From: an uncultured Lachnospiraceae bacterium
GTDB lineage: Bacteria; Bacillota; Clostridia; Lachnospirales; Lachnospiraceae
Reading direction: 5' to 3'
Assembly (NCBI GenBank): GCA_947382415.1
Contig: CANCYO010000020.1
Coordinates: 1-43,890 of the forward strand
Length of the DNA stretch: 43,890 nt
The notes under the pieces were generated by a model. The model worked only from the letters and a program-made list of their open reading frames with translations, had not been told where the DNA came from and ran no database searches. The position numbers and the translations under genes are program-made. Shown one piece after another: positions 33,281 to 43,188 of this stretch (positions are counted from its first letter, which is position 1; each line of letters opens with the position of its first letter).

Positions 33281-34960
33281 ATGTTAAATTATCAGAGATA
33301 TCGGAAGAATCCCGTAATGGATTATCCGGAGAGAGAATGGCCCAATAAGGAGATCACCAAGGCGCCCATATGGTGCAGTGTGGACTTGAGGGACGGCAAT
33401 CAGGCGCTTATCGATCCCATGGTGGTGGATGAAAAGATCGAGATGTTTTTATTCCTGTTGAAGCTGGGATTTAAGGAAGTGGAGATCGGGTTTCCCGCCG
33501 CAAGTCAGATTGAGTTTGATTTTCTGCGTCAGCTTGTGGACAGAAAGCTGATTCCCGATGATGTGGTGGTACAGGTGTTGACCCAGTGCAGAGAGGAACT
33601 CATCGACCGCACCTTTGAGTCTATTGAAGGCTGTAAGCAGGCTATCGTACATATTTACAATTCTACCTCCACTCTGCAGAGAGATGTGGTATTCCACAAG
33701 GATATGCCTGAGATTACGCAGATTGCCCTGGAGGGCACCAGAATGGTGAAGGAGCGCGCGGCCAAATTTCCCGGCAGGATCATTCTGGAGTATTCCCCGG
33801 AGAGCTTTACCGGCACGGAGCCCGAGTATGCGGCTGAGATTTGTAATGCGGTGATCAGAGAGTGGGGACCTACCCCTGAGAATCCCATGATCATCAATCT
33901 GCCTTCCACGGTGGAGATGACCACGCCCAATGTGTTTGCAGACCGCATCGAGTGGATGATCAAACATCTGGACAATCGGGAGAGCCTGATCATCAGTGTG
34001 CATCCCCACAATGACAGGGGTACCGGCGTGGCTACGGCGGAACTTTCGCTGCTTGCGGGTGCTGATCGTATCGAGGGGACTCTGTTTGGAAACGGCGAAC
34101 GTACCGGAAATGTAGATGTGCTGAATATTGCTTACAATATGTTTTCTCAGGGAATCAATCCCAATCTGAATATTGAGAGGGTCAATGATATCATAGAGAT
34201 TTATGAGCGTTGCTGCAAGCTGCCCATCCATCCTAGGCATCCCTATGCGGGCAAGCTGGTGTTCACGGCCTTCTCCGGCTCCCATCAGGATGCCATCAAC
34301 AAGGGCGTACATGCTATGAAAGAGCGGAACAGCGAGATCTGGCAGGTTCCCTATCTGCCCATCGATCCTTCCGATATCGGCAGGGATTATGAGCCCATCG
34401 TGCGCATCAACTCTCAGTCGGGCAAAGGCGGCGTGGCGTTTATCATGGATACTTATTTTGGATTTAAACTTCCCAAGGCCATGCACAAGGAGTTTGCCAA
34501 TGTGATTCAGGCCATCTCAGAGAAGCAGGGAGAGGTGTCTCCTGAGCGGATCATGGAGAGCTTTAAAGAGGAATATCTGGACAAGAAGGAGCCCATTCAT
34601 TTCAAGAAGCTGCGTGTGGATGATCTGAGCGGTTCCGTGAAGTCACAGTTTGACACCAGAGTGTCCGTAATCTACACCGATCACGGGCAGGAGAAATTTT
34701 TTGAAGCGGTGGGAAATGGCCCTATCGACGCGGTTAAGAGAGGACTGGCAGAGGAACTGGATATCCGTATCAAGGTGCTGGATTACGAAGAGCATGCGCT
34801 GCAGAGCGGTTCGAATTCCCAGGCGGCGGCTTATATCCATCTGCTGGATGCAGACACGGGACATGTGACCTACGGCGTGGGCGTCAGCTCAAATATCACA
34901 CGCGCATCCGTGCGTGCGATATTCTCCGCTGTAAACAGACTGGGGCTTGGTGAGAAATAA
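33281..34960 (+). CDS. leuA: 2-isopropylmalate synthase LeuA (long form)
   Basis: A 559-residue enzyme of the longer LeuA class. It condenses acetyl-CoA with 2-oxoisovalerate, the first committed step to leucine. The catalytic barrel starts with SVDLRDGNQALIDPM (33-47) and has the metal-binding HPHND (near 242) and the GNGERTGN motif. The C-terminal part (about 430-555) is the allosteric leucine-binding domain. ATG 33281 is preferred, with AGAGG and AAGG nearby; the longer frame upstream runs through the terminator. No T-box or leucine-codon leader is visible, and no other leu genes are in the window. It ends 33 bases from the converging DUF3048 gene. Confidence 0.95.
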   Translation: MLNYQRYRKNPVMDYPEREWPNKEITKAPIWCSVDLRDGNQALIDPMVVDEKIEMFLFLLKLGFKEVEIGFPAASQIEFDFLRQLVDRKLIPDDVVVQVLTQCREELIDRTFESIEGCKQAIVHIYNSTSTLQRDVVFHKDMPEITQIALEGTRMVKERAAKFPGRIILEYSPESFTGTEPEYAAEICNAVIREWGPTPENPMIINLPSTVEMTTPNVFADRIEWMIKHLDNRESLIISVHPHNDRGTGVATAELSLLAGADRIEGTLFGNGERTGNVDVLNIAYNMFSQGINPNLNIERVNDIIEIYERCCKLPIHPRHPYAGKLVFTAFSGSHQDAINKGVHAMKERNSEIWQVPYLPIDPSDIGRDYEPIVRINSQSGKGGVAFIMDTYFGFKLPKAMHKEFANVIQAISEKQGEVSPERIMESFKEEYLDKKEPIHFKKLRVDDLSGSVKSQFDTRVSVIYTDHGQEKFFEAVGNGPIDAVKRGLAEELDIRIKVLDYEEHALQSGSNSQAAAYIHLLDADTGHVTYGVGVSSNITRASVRAIFSAVNRLGLGEK

Positions 34961-34993
34961 GATTTAATAAAACTGAAAACAAGAACAGAGTAT

Positions 34994-36136
34994 TTAACGG
35001 AAGGTAAACGAATCATTCTCATTCACGATGCAGATCATGGTCTTGCCCGTGTTGAGAGTGATCTCGTCCCCGTTGTCGTCATAGTATCTGGTGGGGCCGT
35101 AGTCGCTGTCTTTTTCCCAGTTTACATGAATACCTTTGCCATTGGTAAAGAACCATCCGTCCCGGGTGGAGTCGTGGCACTGGAGCACCAGATAGCCGTT
35201 TTCGTCCAGCGCTTCCTGCTTGGTATACTGTACGATCACATTTTTAAATGAGAGCTGCTCGCCGGTGGCATCGGTATGCGGCTCGTCGGAGGCTCCGGAG
35301 AGATGCTGGAAACGGTAGTAGAGGCCGTCTTCCTCATTGAACTCAAAATAACAGCGGGTCAGCGGATAGCAGCCTGACATGTCGATATAGGTGGCGTTTG
35401 GAGCGCTGCCGTCGTATTGGGTCAATGCGTTGGGTTCTGCCTTGGTGGCAAACCGAAAATGAGTTTCGTCTGTCAATCCTCTGTAGGAGAGGCTGTAATG
35501 ATGCTTTTCTATGCGCTCCAGAAGTTTTTTGCCGTCGGTGTAGACATTGTGCGGATTCTGACGGTCTTTGGAACGATAGAACGCGCTGCTGTCCTGCGAA
35601 AGCCCGTCGATGTTTTCCGTGTCTTCCTCCGCCATCAGATCATTGATATAAAAAGGCCCGCCAAAATGAACAAAGAAAGCGTCCCACTCAAAGGCCCAGT
35701 AGGCGTAATAGGTGCGGGCGCTTCTGATATTGCCGATGCGCACCAGGTCTTCCCAGTCTTCATAGACTGCCATGAGGCGGGTAATGCGGCTCTCTACATT
35801 AGCTTCATAGAGAATGGAGGCTTTGGAGAGATTGTAATGTGGAATGGCTGCACTTTCATTGGGAACCATAACCGCGATGGGACGGGTTTCGGCAGTTTCC
35901 GCGTCCACCCATTCATTGGTGAGCCGGCTGCGTACCATACCCTCTCTGGGCGGCTGGGTATCGTCCTCCACCACGATCTGTATATTGGAATTATAGGAAT
36001 TGTCTGTGCTGGGAAGATCGGTTCCGCTGAGGGTCTTGTCCTCCGGCAGGATCGGTCCCGGATTGTCATTTTGGCCGCCGCAGCCGCATAAAAGGATTCC
36101 GGCGGTCAAAAGCGCACATAATATTTTGTGTCTCAT
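34994..36136 (-). CDS. DUF3048 (YerB-like) lipoprotein
   Basis: A 380-residue secreted lipoprotein. The signal peptide ends in the lipobox L16-C17-G18-C19. Two DUF3048-like parts follow, with RPIAVMVPNESAAIPHYNLSKA and YEANVESRITRLMAVYEDWEDLVRIGNIRSAR in the first, and TRCYFEFNEEDGLYYRF and GWFFTNGKGIHVNWEKDSDYGPTRYYDDNGDEI in the second. Family function is unsettled (B. subtilis YerB is the relative). The start at 36136 is chosen because AAAGGAAG lies 7 bases upstream; an ATG at 36154 has no site. It follows the divergent-PAP2 gene on the same strand and is probably in an operon with it. Confidence 0.88.
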   Translation of the reverse strand: MRHKILCALLTAGILLCGCGGQNDNPGPILPEDKTLSGTDLPSTDNSYNSNIQIVVEDDTQPPREGMVRSRLTNEWVDAETAETRPIAVMVPNESAAIPHYNLSKASILYEANVESRITRLMAVYEDWEDLVRIGNIRSARTYYAYWAFEWDAFFVHFGGPFYINDLMAEEDTENIDGLSQDSSAFYRSKDRQNPHNVYTDGKKLLERIEKHHYSLSYRGLTDETHFRFATKAEPNALTQYDGSAPNATYIDMSGCYPLTRCYFEFNEEDGLYYRFQHLSGASDEPHTDATGEQLSFKNVIVQYTKQEALDENGYLVLQCHDSTRDGWFFTNGKGIHVNWEKDSDYGPTRYYDDNGDEITLNTGKTMICIVNENDSFTFR

Positions 36137-36158
36137 ACGATTGCTTCCTTTCATTTTA

Positions 36159-36189
36159 TCAGATAAGTTATCTATCAGACGAGTTATCT
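36159..36189. repeat. Tandem 15-bp repeat between the PAP2-like and DUF3048 genes
   Basis: TCAGATAAGTTATCT (36159-36173) and TCAGACGAGTTATCT (36175-36189) differ at two positions, with a 16-bp period. The second copy reaches into the stop codon of the PAP2-like gene. The first copy contains the palindrome GATAAGTTATC. It may be a local duplication or an operator. Confidence 0.6.
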
Positions 36190-36648
36190 TACAAGGGCCT
36201 GAATCCCCACTGAGATCAGAATGCCCAGAATGGCGCCTGCCAATACCTGAAGCGGGGTATGTCCCACAAATTCTTTTAATTTCTCATAGGCGGAGAGTTC
36301 ACTCCGTCCCATCTGTGCAAAGGTTTCCAGAATATCATTCAAAAGCTTGGCCTGAATGCCTGTCTCCCGGCGAACACCCATGGCGTCATACATTACAATG
36401 ATAGCCAGTATCAGAGAGATAGTAAATTCAAAGCTTCCCGCGCCATACTCGAATGCCGCCGCCGTGGTCAGGGCGCAGACGGTTGCCGAGTGAGAACTGG
36501 GCATGCCGCCGCTGCCCACCAGCCGTTCCGCCACAAACTGTTTGGTGAAGCACATGTGAATAATCGTTTTGAGCACCTGGGCTACAAACCACCCTGACGC
36601 TGCGGAGATAAAGATGATATTGCCGGAAAAGTCGCGTAAGAACTCCAT
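36184..36648 (-). CDS. Divergent PAP2 family membrane protein (YuiD-like)
   Basis: A 154-residue membrane protein of the DUF212 (divergent PAP2) family, of normal length. The motif GGMPSSHSATVCAL (47-60) and DAMGVRRE (88-95) keep the phosphatase signature residues, though enzyme activity of the family is poorly known. Three or four hydrophobic segments. The start at 36648 (MEFLRDF) is chosen from family length; the ribosome binding site is weak (GGGG 11 bases upstream), and the frame is open much further upstream, but that part overlaps the divergent surface-protein gene. It precedes the DUF3048 gene. Confidence 0.85.
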   Translation of the reverse strand: MEFLRDFSGNIIFISAASGWFVAQVLKTIIHMCFTKQFVAERLVGSGGMPSSHSATVCALTTAAAFEYGAGSFEFTISLILAIIVMYDAMGVRRETGIQAKLLNDILETFAQMGRSELSAYEKLKEFVGHTPLQVLAGAILGILISVGIQALVR

Positions 36649-36691
36649 GAAAATACCCCATATAAAATGAACTTGTAAATGTAAACAGTAT

Positions 36692-36721
36692 ATCATATAA
36701 GTATAACCTATTTTTTGTAAA
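36692..36721 (-). promoter_or_regulatory. Possible promoter for the PAP2-like/DUF3048 pair
   Basis: On the reverse strand TTTACA (36721-36716) and TATGAT (36697-36692) are 18 bp apart, about 44 bases before the start at 36648. Confidence 0.4.
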
Positions 36722-36777
36722 AAGTCCATAATAATCCGAACGACATGCCGCAAACACCTGATAAAACCTGAATCTGA

Positions 36778-36807
36778 TTGACATATCAGAATATATAATG
36801 ATATACT
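36778..36807 (+). promoter_or_regulatory. Promoter for the large surface-protein gene
   Basis: A perfect -35 box TTGACA (36778-36783) and TATACT (36802-36807), 18 bp apart. A second TATAAT at 36794-36799 is too close to this -35. The leader before the ATG at 36884 is about 70 bases. Confidence 0.65.
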
Positions 36808-36883
36808 GAAAAAAGATTTACAAATAAAGTAAATTTTCAGGAACAGGTCAACAACAAACAGAAAAAGGTGAGGAGGGTATGTT

Positions 36884-39800
36884 ATGAAGATTAACAGAAA
36901 ACTGTTAGTGCATGGCAAGAGATTGCTTGCATTGCTGCTGACAGTTACCATGGTAACAGGGACGTTGCCATCATCTGTTGTGCATGCTGCGGAGCTTCCT
37001 GCGGCGGACACGGAAGATGTTGGAAGCGGCTTGACGGATGATGCCGTTGTTGGTGATGTCACGTCAGGGAATGTGGAAGATACGGATGTGGCTGACGCTG
37101 ATTCCGCAGTTTCAGAGGCGGACGGCGGCACAAAAGAGTATGCGGCGGGAGAGCCGGCACCGACTCAGTATACATTTGACAGAACTGAGTTTGACGAGGA
37201 GTACAAATCTGCTCTGCCCTATGGCGAGTATGAGATTTCACAGTGGACTTATCGGGTTAAGGAGAAAGTTCATGTCCTCGCGGATGGAAAAGATAAAGGT
37301 ACCTTGGAGTATGTGGATGACTATGGCATTGTTACATGGGAGTCCAAATGGCAGGTGAAGGAGGAGGCAGGATGGACGGATTGTTCTGCTCCGGACTATA
37401 GTTCCAAGGTCGGAAGCTATCAGCTGATCATTACGATTCCCGCTGTGGAAGGTGTGAGCAGCGAGGCTAAACTGGAGATGCCCTTTGAGATTACAAAGGC
37501 AGAGGTAGAGCCTGAGGTTACAATCGATCCTGTGATTCCGGGCACTCTGGCTCAGAGTGTTAAGGCGGCAAGCGCTTATATCAGCACAACAAATGATTAT
37601 TTTACATATGATGAGGATGCGGCTGTTGCTGATTTTACCCTGACATTGTCGGTAAAGGATGCTTATACCGGCACTGTAGTAGCCGGTGAGCTTCTGAAAA
37701 CGGGAGATTATGTGATTGAGATCACTCCCGCTTTTACCGATAGGGTTGATAAGGAGAAGAAAGACAGCTATACGCTCAAGTCAGTGATCCAGAAGGTTCA
37801 GATGGCCGGACTGATCACTCCGGAAGTGGATGTGACCATGTCTGACAAGTGGAAGGATAAGGACAACGAGGGCGCATATCTCGATTATTCCGTTGTCTTC
37901 ACAGGCGAGACAGTTGTGGCGCCTGCTACCCCTGCGGACTATACTTTGAAAGTTCAGCATTGGGATGGAAACAGCTATAATGACGATGGTACGGCCAAAT
38001 ATACGCAGGTTTCCTTCGCGGCGGAAGATCTGACTTATGAATGGTACGATTCAGAGTATCGTAAGCTGGACGCCGTGCCCGTGAATGCCGGTACCTATTA
38101 TTATAGAATCAACTATAACGGCAAGACCGGTCTGTACAATCCTAATTATGCTGAGATCAAGGTAGTGGTAACGCCCAAAGAGCTGACTCTGGTACCGAAG
38201 TGGAAGGCAGAACCGGCGCCTACTTTCTATCCGGGTATGACTGTGCGGGAGGTTCTGGCTGCCGTTACCTATGTGGCAAGGGATGAGGCCGGAGCTGAAG
38301 TTGCCATTGACAGAGACCATATCTGGGGCGATTATAGCGGCGCAGGCACCACGATTCCTTTTGAGCCGGTATTTAAGCTTCAGGTTGAGACTGATGAAGT
38401 TGATGCAGACAATAAGAAACTGTATGCGGATGTATCAGATAATATATTGGAATACAGCAAGCCTTATCGGGTAATCTTCAGCGGCAATAAGGCTGTATAT
38501 TGGGGAGACAGCAGCAGCTCCGCTACCGGAGTGCGCCCGATCAATGACACTTCCTATGGCGCAGACAGCAATTATGAAGTCAAGATTGACGAGGAAGTGC
38601 TGAATGTGAACGTGTTGGCCGTTGTCATGGCTGCGGGCAGTGTGGCAACCATTGACGTGAGCAAGATTCCTGCGCTGGAGGGAACTCAGGCAGACAAGGC
38701 AGGCGCCACATATGAGAATCCGTATGTGAAGGTGTATGACGGCAAGCAGCTCTATGAAGAGCGTGCAAATTATAAGCAGGCTGAGGTCAAAGGAGCGGAC
38801 GGCAGCGTACTTGCTTCCGGCGTAGATCAGAAGATATCTTATATCTGGTATCGTCAGAGTGGAACTGATCAGAATTATAACAGTGAAACCGGAAAGTATG
38901 AAACGGTTCCCCGCTGGAGTGTGGTTGGCAGCTCCAATACCATTCCCAGCAATGCGGGTACTTTCAGCAATGCCGGCAATTATAAGCTGGTGGTAAGCTA
39001 TGCTGATCCCACCAATGTGAACCATGCGGTTCCTGTTGAGGTATTCTACAAAATCGAGAAACAGAAGATTAAAGTAGTGCCTAAGACTACTCCCGTAGCC
39101 CTTACGGAAACAGATGTCGATAAGTATGATTTTACGCAGATCACTTTTGAGCTTCAGACCGTTGTGGCATCGGGTGAGGGCGAAGTGCTCTCCTGGACTG
39201 AGGGTAAAGCGGAAGAAGTTTCAGCAGGAGAGAAGGACTTTTACATCGATTGGATAATCGAGCAGAAGGCTGAGAATGATCCGGAATTCAGTGACGCGTA
39301 CGGCAGTTTCGTCAAGGGAACATCTTACCGTGTGGCGGTAGGACGCCTGAATCTGAGAAGCAGTCTGCGTACAAATTACACAGATTATGAATATGTGACA
39401 GAGGGTACCGGTGATGCGGCGGTTACAACAACCAAATATCTGAATGAGACTTTGGCTATTACCTTGAATGATATGGGAACCACAGAGCTCAAGATTGAGG
39501 TTGATGGCAGTAAGCTGACGGATAAGGTATATGACGGTAAAGAGTATGTCATCCCTGAGGGTGCGGTGAAGATTACCAAGGCAGATGGCAGCGCGGTTGC
39601 CGATGTAGTGCCTGAGTACAGATGGGAATATGACAGCTATTATGAGGAAGACGGCGAATTCGTCTGGCCCATCAATGGCGGAGGCTATACGCTCTATGTC
39701 AGCTACGGCGGCAGCACTACCTACAAAGCAGTGGAAGAGCAGTTGGTGGGCAGCTTTCAAATCAAACCCAAGGATCTGCTTGTCGAGGCTAAGGTAGATG

Positions 39801-42800
39801 TTGAAGTGAAAGCCGGTTCTTATTTAGAAGACTATGATTTCCCTCTTGAGTTTGAAGGAGTGGAGGAGCGTGATCACGACGCTTTCAACTGGCATGGCGA
39901 CAATGTTGACTATTGGGGTTATGAAGACGGTCATTACCCGGCTATGGACTATGTTTCGATTTCCGTAAAGGACGAGGATGGCAACGCAGTTTATAGATAT
40001 AAGGGCGGAAAGACATATACCGTCTATGTAGATGGAAGTCTGACGGAGCGTTACGCAAGAAACTACACTGTGCAGTCAAAGGGCAGATCCTTTACCACCG
40101 TGAGAGATAACTCCACTGTGAGCGCAACGCGTTACGGCGCTATCTCCGAGGTAGCGATTACGGATACCATTACGGATATGGCGCATGTCATCAAACCGGA
40201 ACAGGGTATTGATTATATCAATAATTATACTTTGAGCAATTATGATGGTAAGAGTGTATCCGGAAATTATCTTGCCTTTAGAATCTATATGCCTGAAGAA
40301 TATAGAGATGATGTCCGCAAGGTATGGGATAACGCTTTCTTCAAGAACAGTATTGAGGATGTGACGAAGTCGGGCGGTTATGTGCTTGACTATCAGGATG
40401 GATCTTCGCGTTATGTAAATTATATTACTGTGGCGTTTGACGCTTCGGCCAAGGATAAGAAGGAATTTAAGATCCGCTGGGAGGAGGGCTATATTGAGAC
40501 CTTTACCGTGGATTTCAGCGCTGCCATTCTGGGCGCGGATCTGACAAAGGCTGTAGAGCCCAAATCAATTGCTTTCAACGCTCCCGGTAAGAAGATGGTA
40601 GTAGGCGGAACGCAGGCTCTGGATGTGAAGCTTACCAAGAAGCTGCAGAATGATATCATCTGTCTGCAGTATGATGTGAGCGACAAGAATGTATTGCATA
40701 TAGACAAAGACGGTTATGTGGTGGCATTGGATTCAGGTAAAGCTGATGTGACTGTTACTCCTGTTCGCGAGGATGAGGACGGTAATCTGGTACCCATTCC
40801 CGGTGCGAAGTCTGCCAGGGTTACTATTACCGTGACGGATGTGACGGCGCCTAAGATTCAGAAGCTGGTTGCTCTGGACGACAGTGCAGTTGTTACCTAT
40901 GGTCAGGTACCTGACGGATTCCGCAGAGAGGTCTATGTCATCAAAGAGAAGAATGTCAAAGCTGACGTGTTTGAGTCCCGGATTGCTTCCATGACAAATG
41001 AGAACTGGGAAGGCCTTTTCGCTGTGGCTCCTGCGTACTACTATTACTCTGACTGGACTGTAGAGGAGTGGTGGAATAAGCAGGCAGTTTATACAATTGA
41101 CGGTCTGGAGCCCAATGCGGAATATACGGTATATGTGCGTAATGTAAGCCGCGCAAGAACCCTGGAGGATGGCTGCAAGGTAACGGTTTCCGGCAAGGGC
41201 AGCGTCAAGGGCTTTAAGACCACAAGACATCAGGTAAAATCTCTGTTGACAGGTTTTGATTATGGCGAGGATAAGCCGGTACAGTATTACGGGTATGATG
41301 CAGAGGAGAATTACTCTTATACCGGTGTGGAAGCATACGGTCATTATGAAGTGAAGTTGTCTGCCGGAAGCATTAAAGCGTATGCGATGGGAAGTTTCCA
41401 AAAGCTGCCCGTGTATGATGCGGCGGATATAGTTGACAATATATTGGTAGATCTTCCGCTTAAGGATGCTGCCCAGAAGAAGGCCTATGTGGCACCCAAG
41501 CTGATGTATCAGGTAGCACAGCGTACTACTGCTGAGGTAGATTATTGGTATGATTACGACCAGGACAGTAAAGGCACGGATTATTACTATATTCCGACTC
41601 CCTATGCGTCTATTGACAAGGCCGGGAAGCTTAAGCTCAGTGGAGTGGACACAGTCTATGTGAGAGTGCTGGATACAACCACCGGAGTGACTTCTGACTG
41701 GCAGAGGATTAAGATTAATGCAACTCCTGACAGTATTGTCGGAAAGAATATTACTTTTGAGGTAGGACAGACAATGAGTCTTACCGACCTGGTAGATTAC
41801 AAGGAAGCAAAGCTTGTATTAAAGGGTTATTTCAACAGGCATATCGTGTACGATCAGGAGCTGAGGAAAGCGGTTGAGGCGAGCCCTTATTTTGAGATGA
41901 GCGGCGACTGGGGAATTACCGCAGTTAAACCCGGGGGAAGCCTGACGCTGACGCTGAAAGATCTGTATTGCGGCATTGACAAGAGCGCTACTGTGACCTT
42001 GAAGACAAAGGCACTGGCGGCGGCTACGGGATTAAAGGCAAGTTTCCTGGTGGATAATGCTGCTACGATGAGTTTCAATTATAATGGCCGTGCCAATAAA
42101 TTCAAGGTCGAGGTTACGGACGGCAGAGGCAGGATTGTTGACAGCCAGTTGTATGATAAGGCAGACTTTAACAATGTGACGGATGAGTATGAGCTGGGCT
42201 ATGATATGTCCAACTTTGATAGCGGCAATTACTATTATATTGATGCAAAAGGAAAGGCATATTATTTCTTCCATATAAGCGGCTTGGCAAAGCTTTCCAG
42301 CTACAGCGTAACTGTAACAGCCATCTGGCAGAATGATGACTCCACCATCTGCGAGTCTTCCAAACCTGCGAAGAAGGCAGTCAAGACAACGAAGATGCCT
42401 GCAAGCTACAACTATCTGGAGAAGGACGGACTTGATAATTCCCGCGGTGGTATAGGTATTTACTACTATGGGCGAGTTACGTCCGGGGGAACTATATACA
42501 ATAACAGCACACCTTTTTCCTCTGGTAATACCTATGAGCTGTATGCCGGAAGTGGCGATTTTACTTTGCAGCGGTATGCAAAGAACATGCTCTCCGATAC
42601 GCTGACTTGGACCAGCAGCAATAAGAAAGTTGCCACCATCAAGGCAAACGCGGGCAGTTATACCGCTACGCTGAAGGCAGTGAAGACCGGATATACCGTG
42701 ATCGAAGTGAAGTCTAAGCTGACGAAGAAGGTTATCGCCAGATATGGAGTATATGTGTCGGCAATGGGTACGGCGCGTTATAATTATTTTGGCGAGAATG

Positions 42801-43156
42801 AGCGTCAGACTTTTAGTCTGGCATCTCTGTCCGGCAGGACATATGGTCTGGAGAATGGCGCGGCTGCGGCTGACTACAGCTTCGCGACGACTATCGAGGG
42901 AACAGACAGCGGTAATTCCTATACTTTTACCGCACCCGCAGATGGAACCTATACCTTCTGGACGGATGGAAGCAGCAATACCTGCGGAACTCTGTTGGAT
43001 AAGGACGGAAAGGTACTGGCATATTCGGACGGCGGCGCGGCAGACAGGAACTTTAAGTTAAGCTATGAGCTGACTGCCGGAGAGCAGGTTTCTCTTGATG
43101 TGAGAGAGTGGACATTTGGTGATTTTGCCGGGACACTCAACATCAGTGCTGAATAA
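36884..43156 (+). CDS. Very large secreted repeat protein (MBG/Ig-like/FN3-like domains)
   Basis: A 2,090-residue secreted protein. The signal peptide is about 1-36 (KRLLALLLTVTMVTG ... VVHAA), then a disordered acidic linker. Up to about residue 1150 there are several MBG/YDG-like beta units with NAGTYYYRINYNG, SNAGNYKLVVSYAD and VYDGKEYVIPEG signatures. A Big_2-like Ig domain lies about 1225-1320 (KKMVVGGTQALDVKL), FN3-like units about 1320-1450 and 1710-1840, a second Big-like domain about 1860-1965 (TWTSSNKKVATIKA), and a PPC-like C-terminal domain about 2005-2088. It has no LPXTG, SLH or other wall-anchor motif and no clear enzyme motif. It is unusually rich in Tyr, Asp and Val. AGGAGGG precedes the ATG. 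It is probably an adhesin or matrix protein; its function is inferred only from its domain style. Confidence 0.8.
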   Translation: MKINRKLLVHGKRLLALLLTVTMVTGTLPSSVVHAAELPAADTEDVGSGLTDDAVVGDVTSGNVEDTDVADADSAVSEADGGTKEYAAGEPAPTQYTFDRTEFDEEYKSALPYGEYEISQWTYRVKEKVHVLADGKDKGTLEYVDDYGIVTWESKWQVKEEAGWTDCSAPDYSSKVGSYQLIITIPAVEGVSSEAKLEMPFEITKAEVEPEVTIDPVIPGTLAQSVKAASAYISTTNDYFTYDEDAAVADFTLTLSVKDAYTGTVVAGELLKTGDYVIEITPAFTDRVDKEKKDSYTLKSVIQKVQMAGLITPEVDVTMSDKWKDKDNEGAYLDYSVVFTGETVVAPATPADYTLKVQHWDGNSYNDDGTAKYTQVSFAAEDLTYEWYDSEYRKLDAVPVNAGTYYYRINYNGKTGLYNPNYAEIKVVVTPKELTLVPKWKAEPAPTFYPGMTVREVLAAVTYVARDEAGAEVAIDRDHIWGDYSGAGTTIPFEPVFKLQVETDEVDADNKKLYADVSDNILEYSKPYRVIFSGNKAVYWGDSSSSATGVRPINDTSYGADSNYEVKIDEEVLNVNVLAVVMAAGSVATIDVSKIPALEGTQADKAGATYENPYVKVYDGKQLYEERANYKQAEVKGADGSVLASGVDQKISYIWYRQSGTDQNYNSETGKYETVPRWSVVGSSNTIPSNAGTFSNAGNYKLVVSYADPTNVNHAVPVEVFYKIEKQKIKVVPKTTPVALTETDVDKYDFTQITFELQTVVASGEGEVLSWTEGKAEEVSAGEKDFYIDWIIEQKAENDPEFSDAYGSFVKGTSYRVAVGRLNLRSSLRTNYTDYEYVTEGTGDAAVTTTKYLNETLAITLNDMGTTELKIEVDGSKLTDKVYDGKEYVIPEGAVKITKADGSAVADVVPEYRWEYDSYYEEDGEFVWPINGGGYTLYVSYGGSTTYKAVEEQLVGSFQIKPKDLLVEAKVDVEVKAGSYLEDYDFPLEFEGVEERDHDAFNWHGDNVDYWGYEDGHYPAMDYVSISVKDEDGNAVYRYKGGKTYTVYVDGSLTERYARNYTVQSKGRSFTTVRDNSTVSATRYGAISEVAITDTITDMAHVIKPEQGIDYINNYTLSNYDGKSVSGNYLAFRIYMPEEYRDDVRKVWDNAFFKNSIEDVTKSGGYVLDYQDGSSRYVNYITVAFDASAKDKKEFKIRWEEGYIETFTVDFSAAILGADLTKAVEPKSIAFNAPGKKMVVGGTQALDVKLTKKLQNDIICLQYDVSDKNVLHIDKDGYVVALDSGKADVTVTPVREDEDGNLVPIPGAKSARVTITVTDVTAPKIQKLVALDDSAVVTYGQVPDGFRREVYVIKEKNVKADVFESRIASMTNENWEGLFAVAPAYYYYSDWTVEEWWNKQAVYTIDGLEPNAEYTVYVRNVSRARTLEDGCKVTVSGKGSVKGFKTTRHQVKSLLTGFDYGEDKPVQYYGYDAEENYSYTGVEAYGHYEVKLSAGSIKAYAMGSFQKLPVYDAADIVDNILVDLPLKDAAQKKAYVAPKLMYQVAQRTTAEVDYWYDYDQDSKGTDYYYIPTPYASIDKAGKLKLSGVDTVYVRVLDTTTGVTSDWQRIKINATPDSIVGKNITFEVGQTMSLTDLVDYKEAKLVLKGYFNRHIVYDQELRKAVEASPYFEMSGDWGITAVKPGGSLTLTLKDLYCGIDKSATVTLKTKALAAATGLKASFLVDNAATMSFNYNGRANKFKVEVTDGRGRIVDSQLYDKADFNNVTDEYELGYDMSNFDSGNYYYIDAKGKAYYFFHISGLAKLSSYSVTVTAIWQNDDSTICESSKPAKKAVKTTKMPASYNYLEKDGLDNSRGGIGIYYYGRVTSGGTIYNNSTPFSSGNTYELYAGSGDFTLQRYAKNMLSDTLTWTSSNKKVATIKANAGSYTATLKAVKTGYTVIEVKSKLTKKVIARYGVYVSAMGTARYNYFGENERQTFSLASLSGRTYGLENGAAAADYSFATTIEGTDSGNSYTFTAPADGTYTFWTDGSSNTCGTLLDKDGKVLAYSDGGAADRNFKLSYELTAGEQVSLDVREWTFGDFAGTLNISAE

Positions 43157-43188
43157 TAAGGACTGAGCAGGTTTATTAAGCAGATTAA

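Noticed and set aside
33225..33281. T-box or leucine leader before leuA
   Set aside because: No T-box consensus, no run of leucine codons, and too little space.
36649..37131. Long N-terminal extension of the PAP2-like protein
   Set aside because: It is antisense to the surface-protein gene and its promoter; family length fits the start at 36648.
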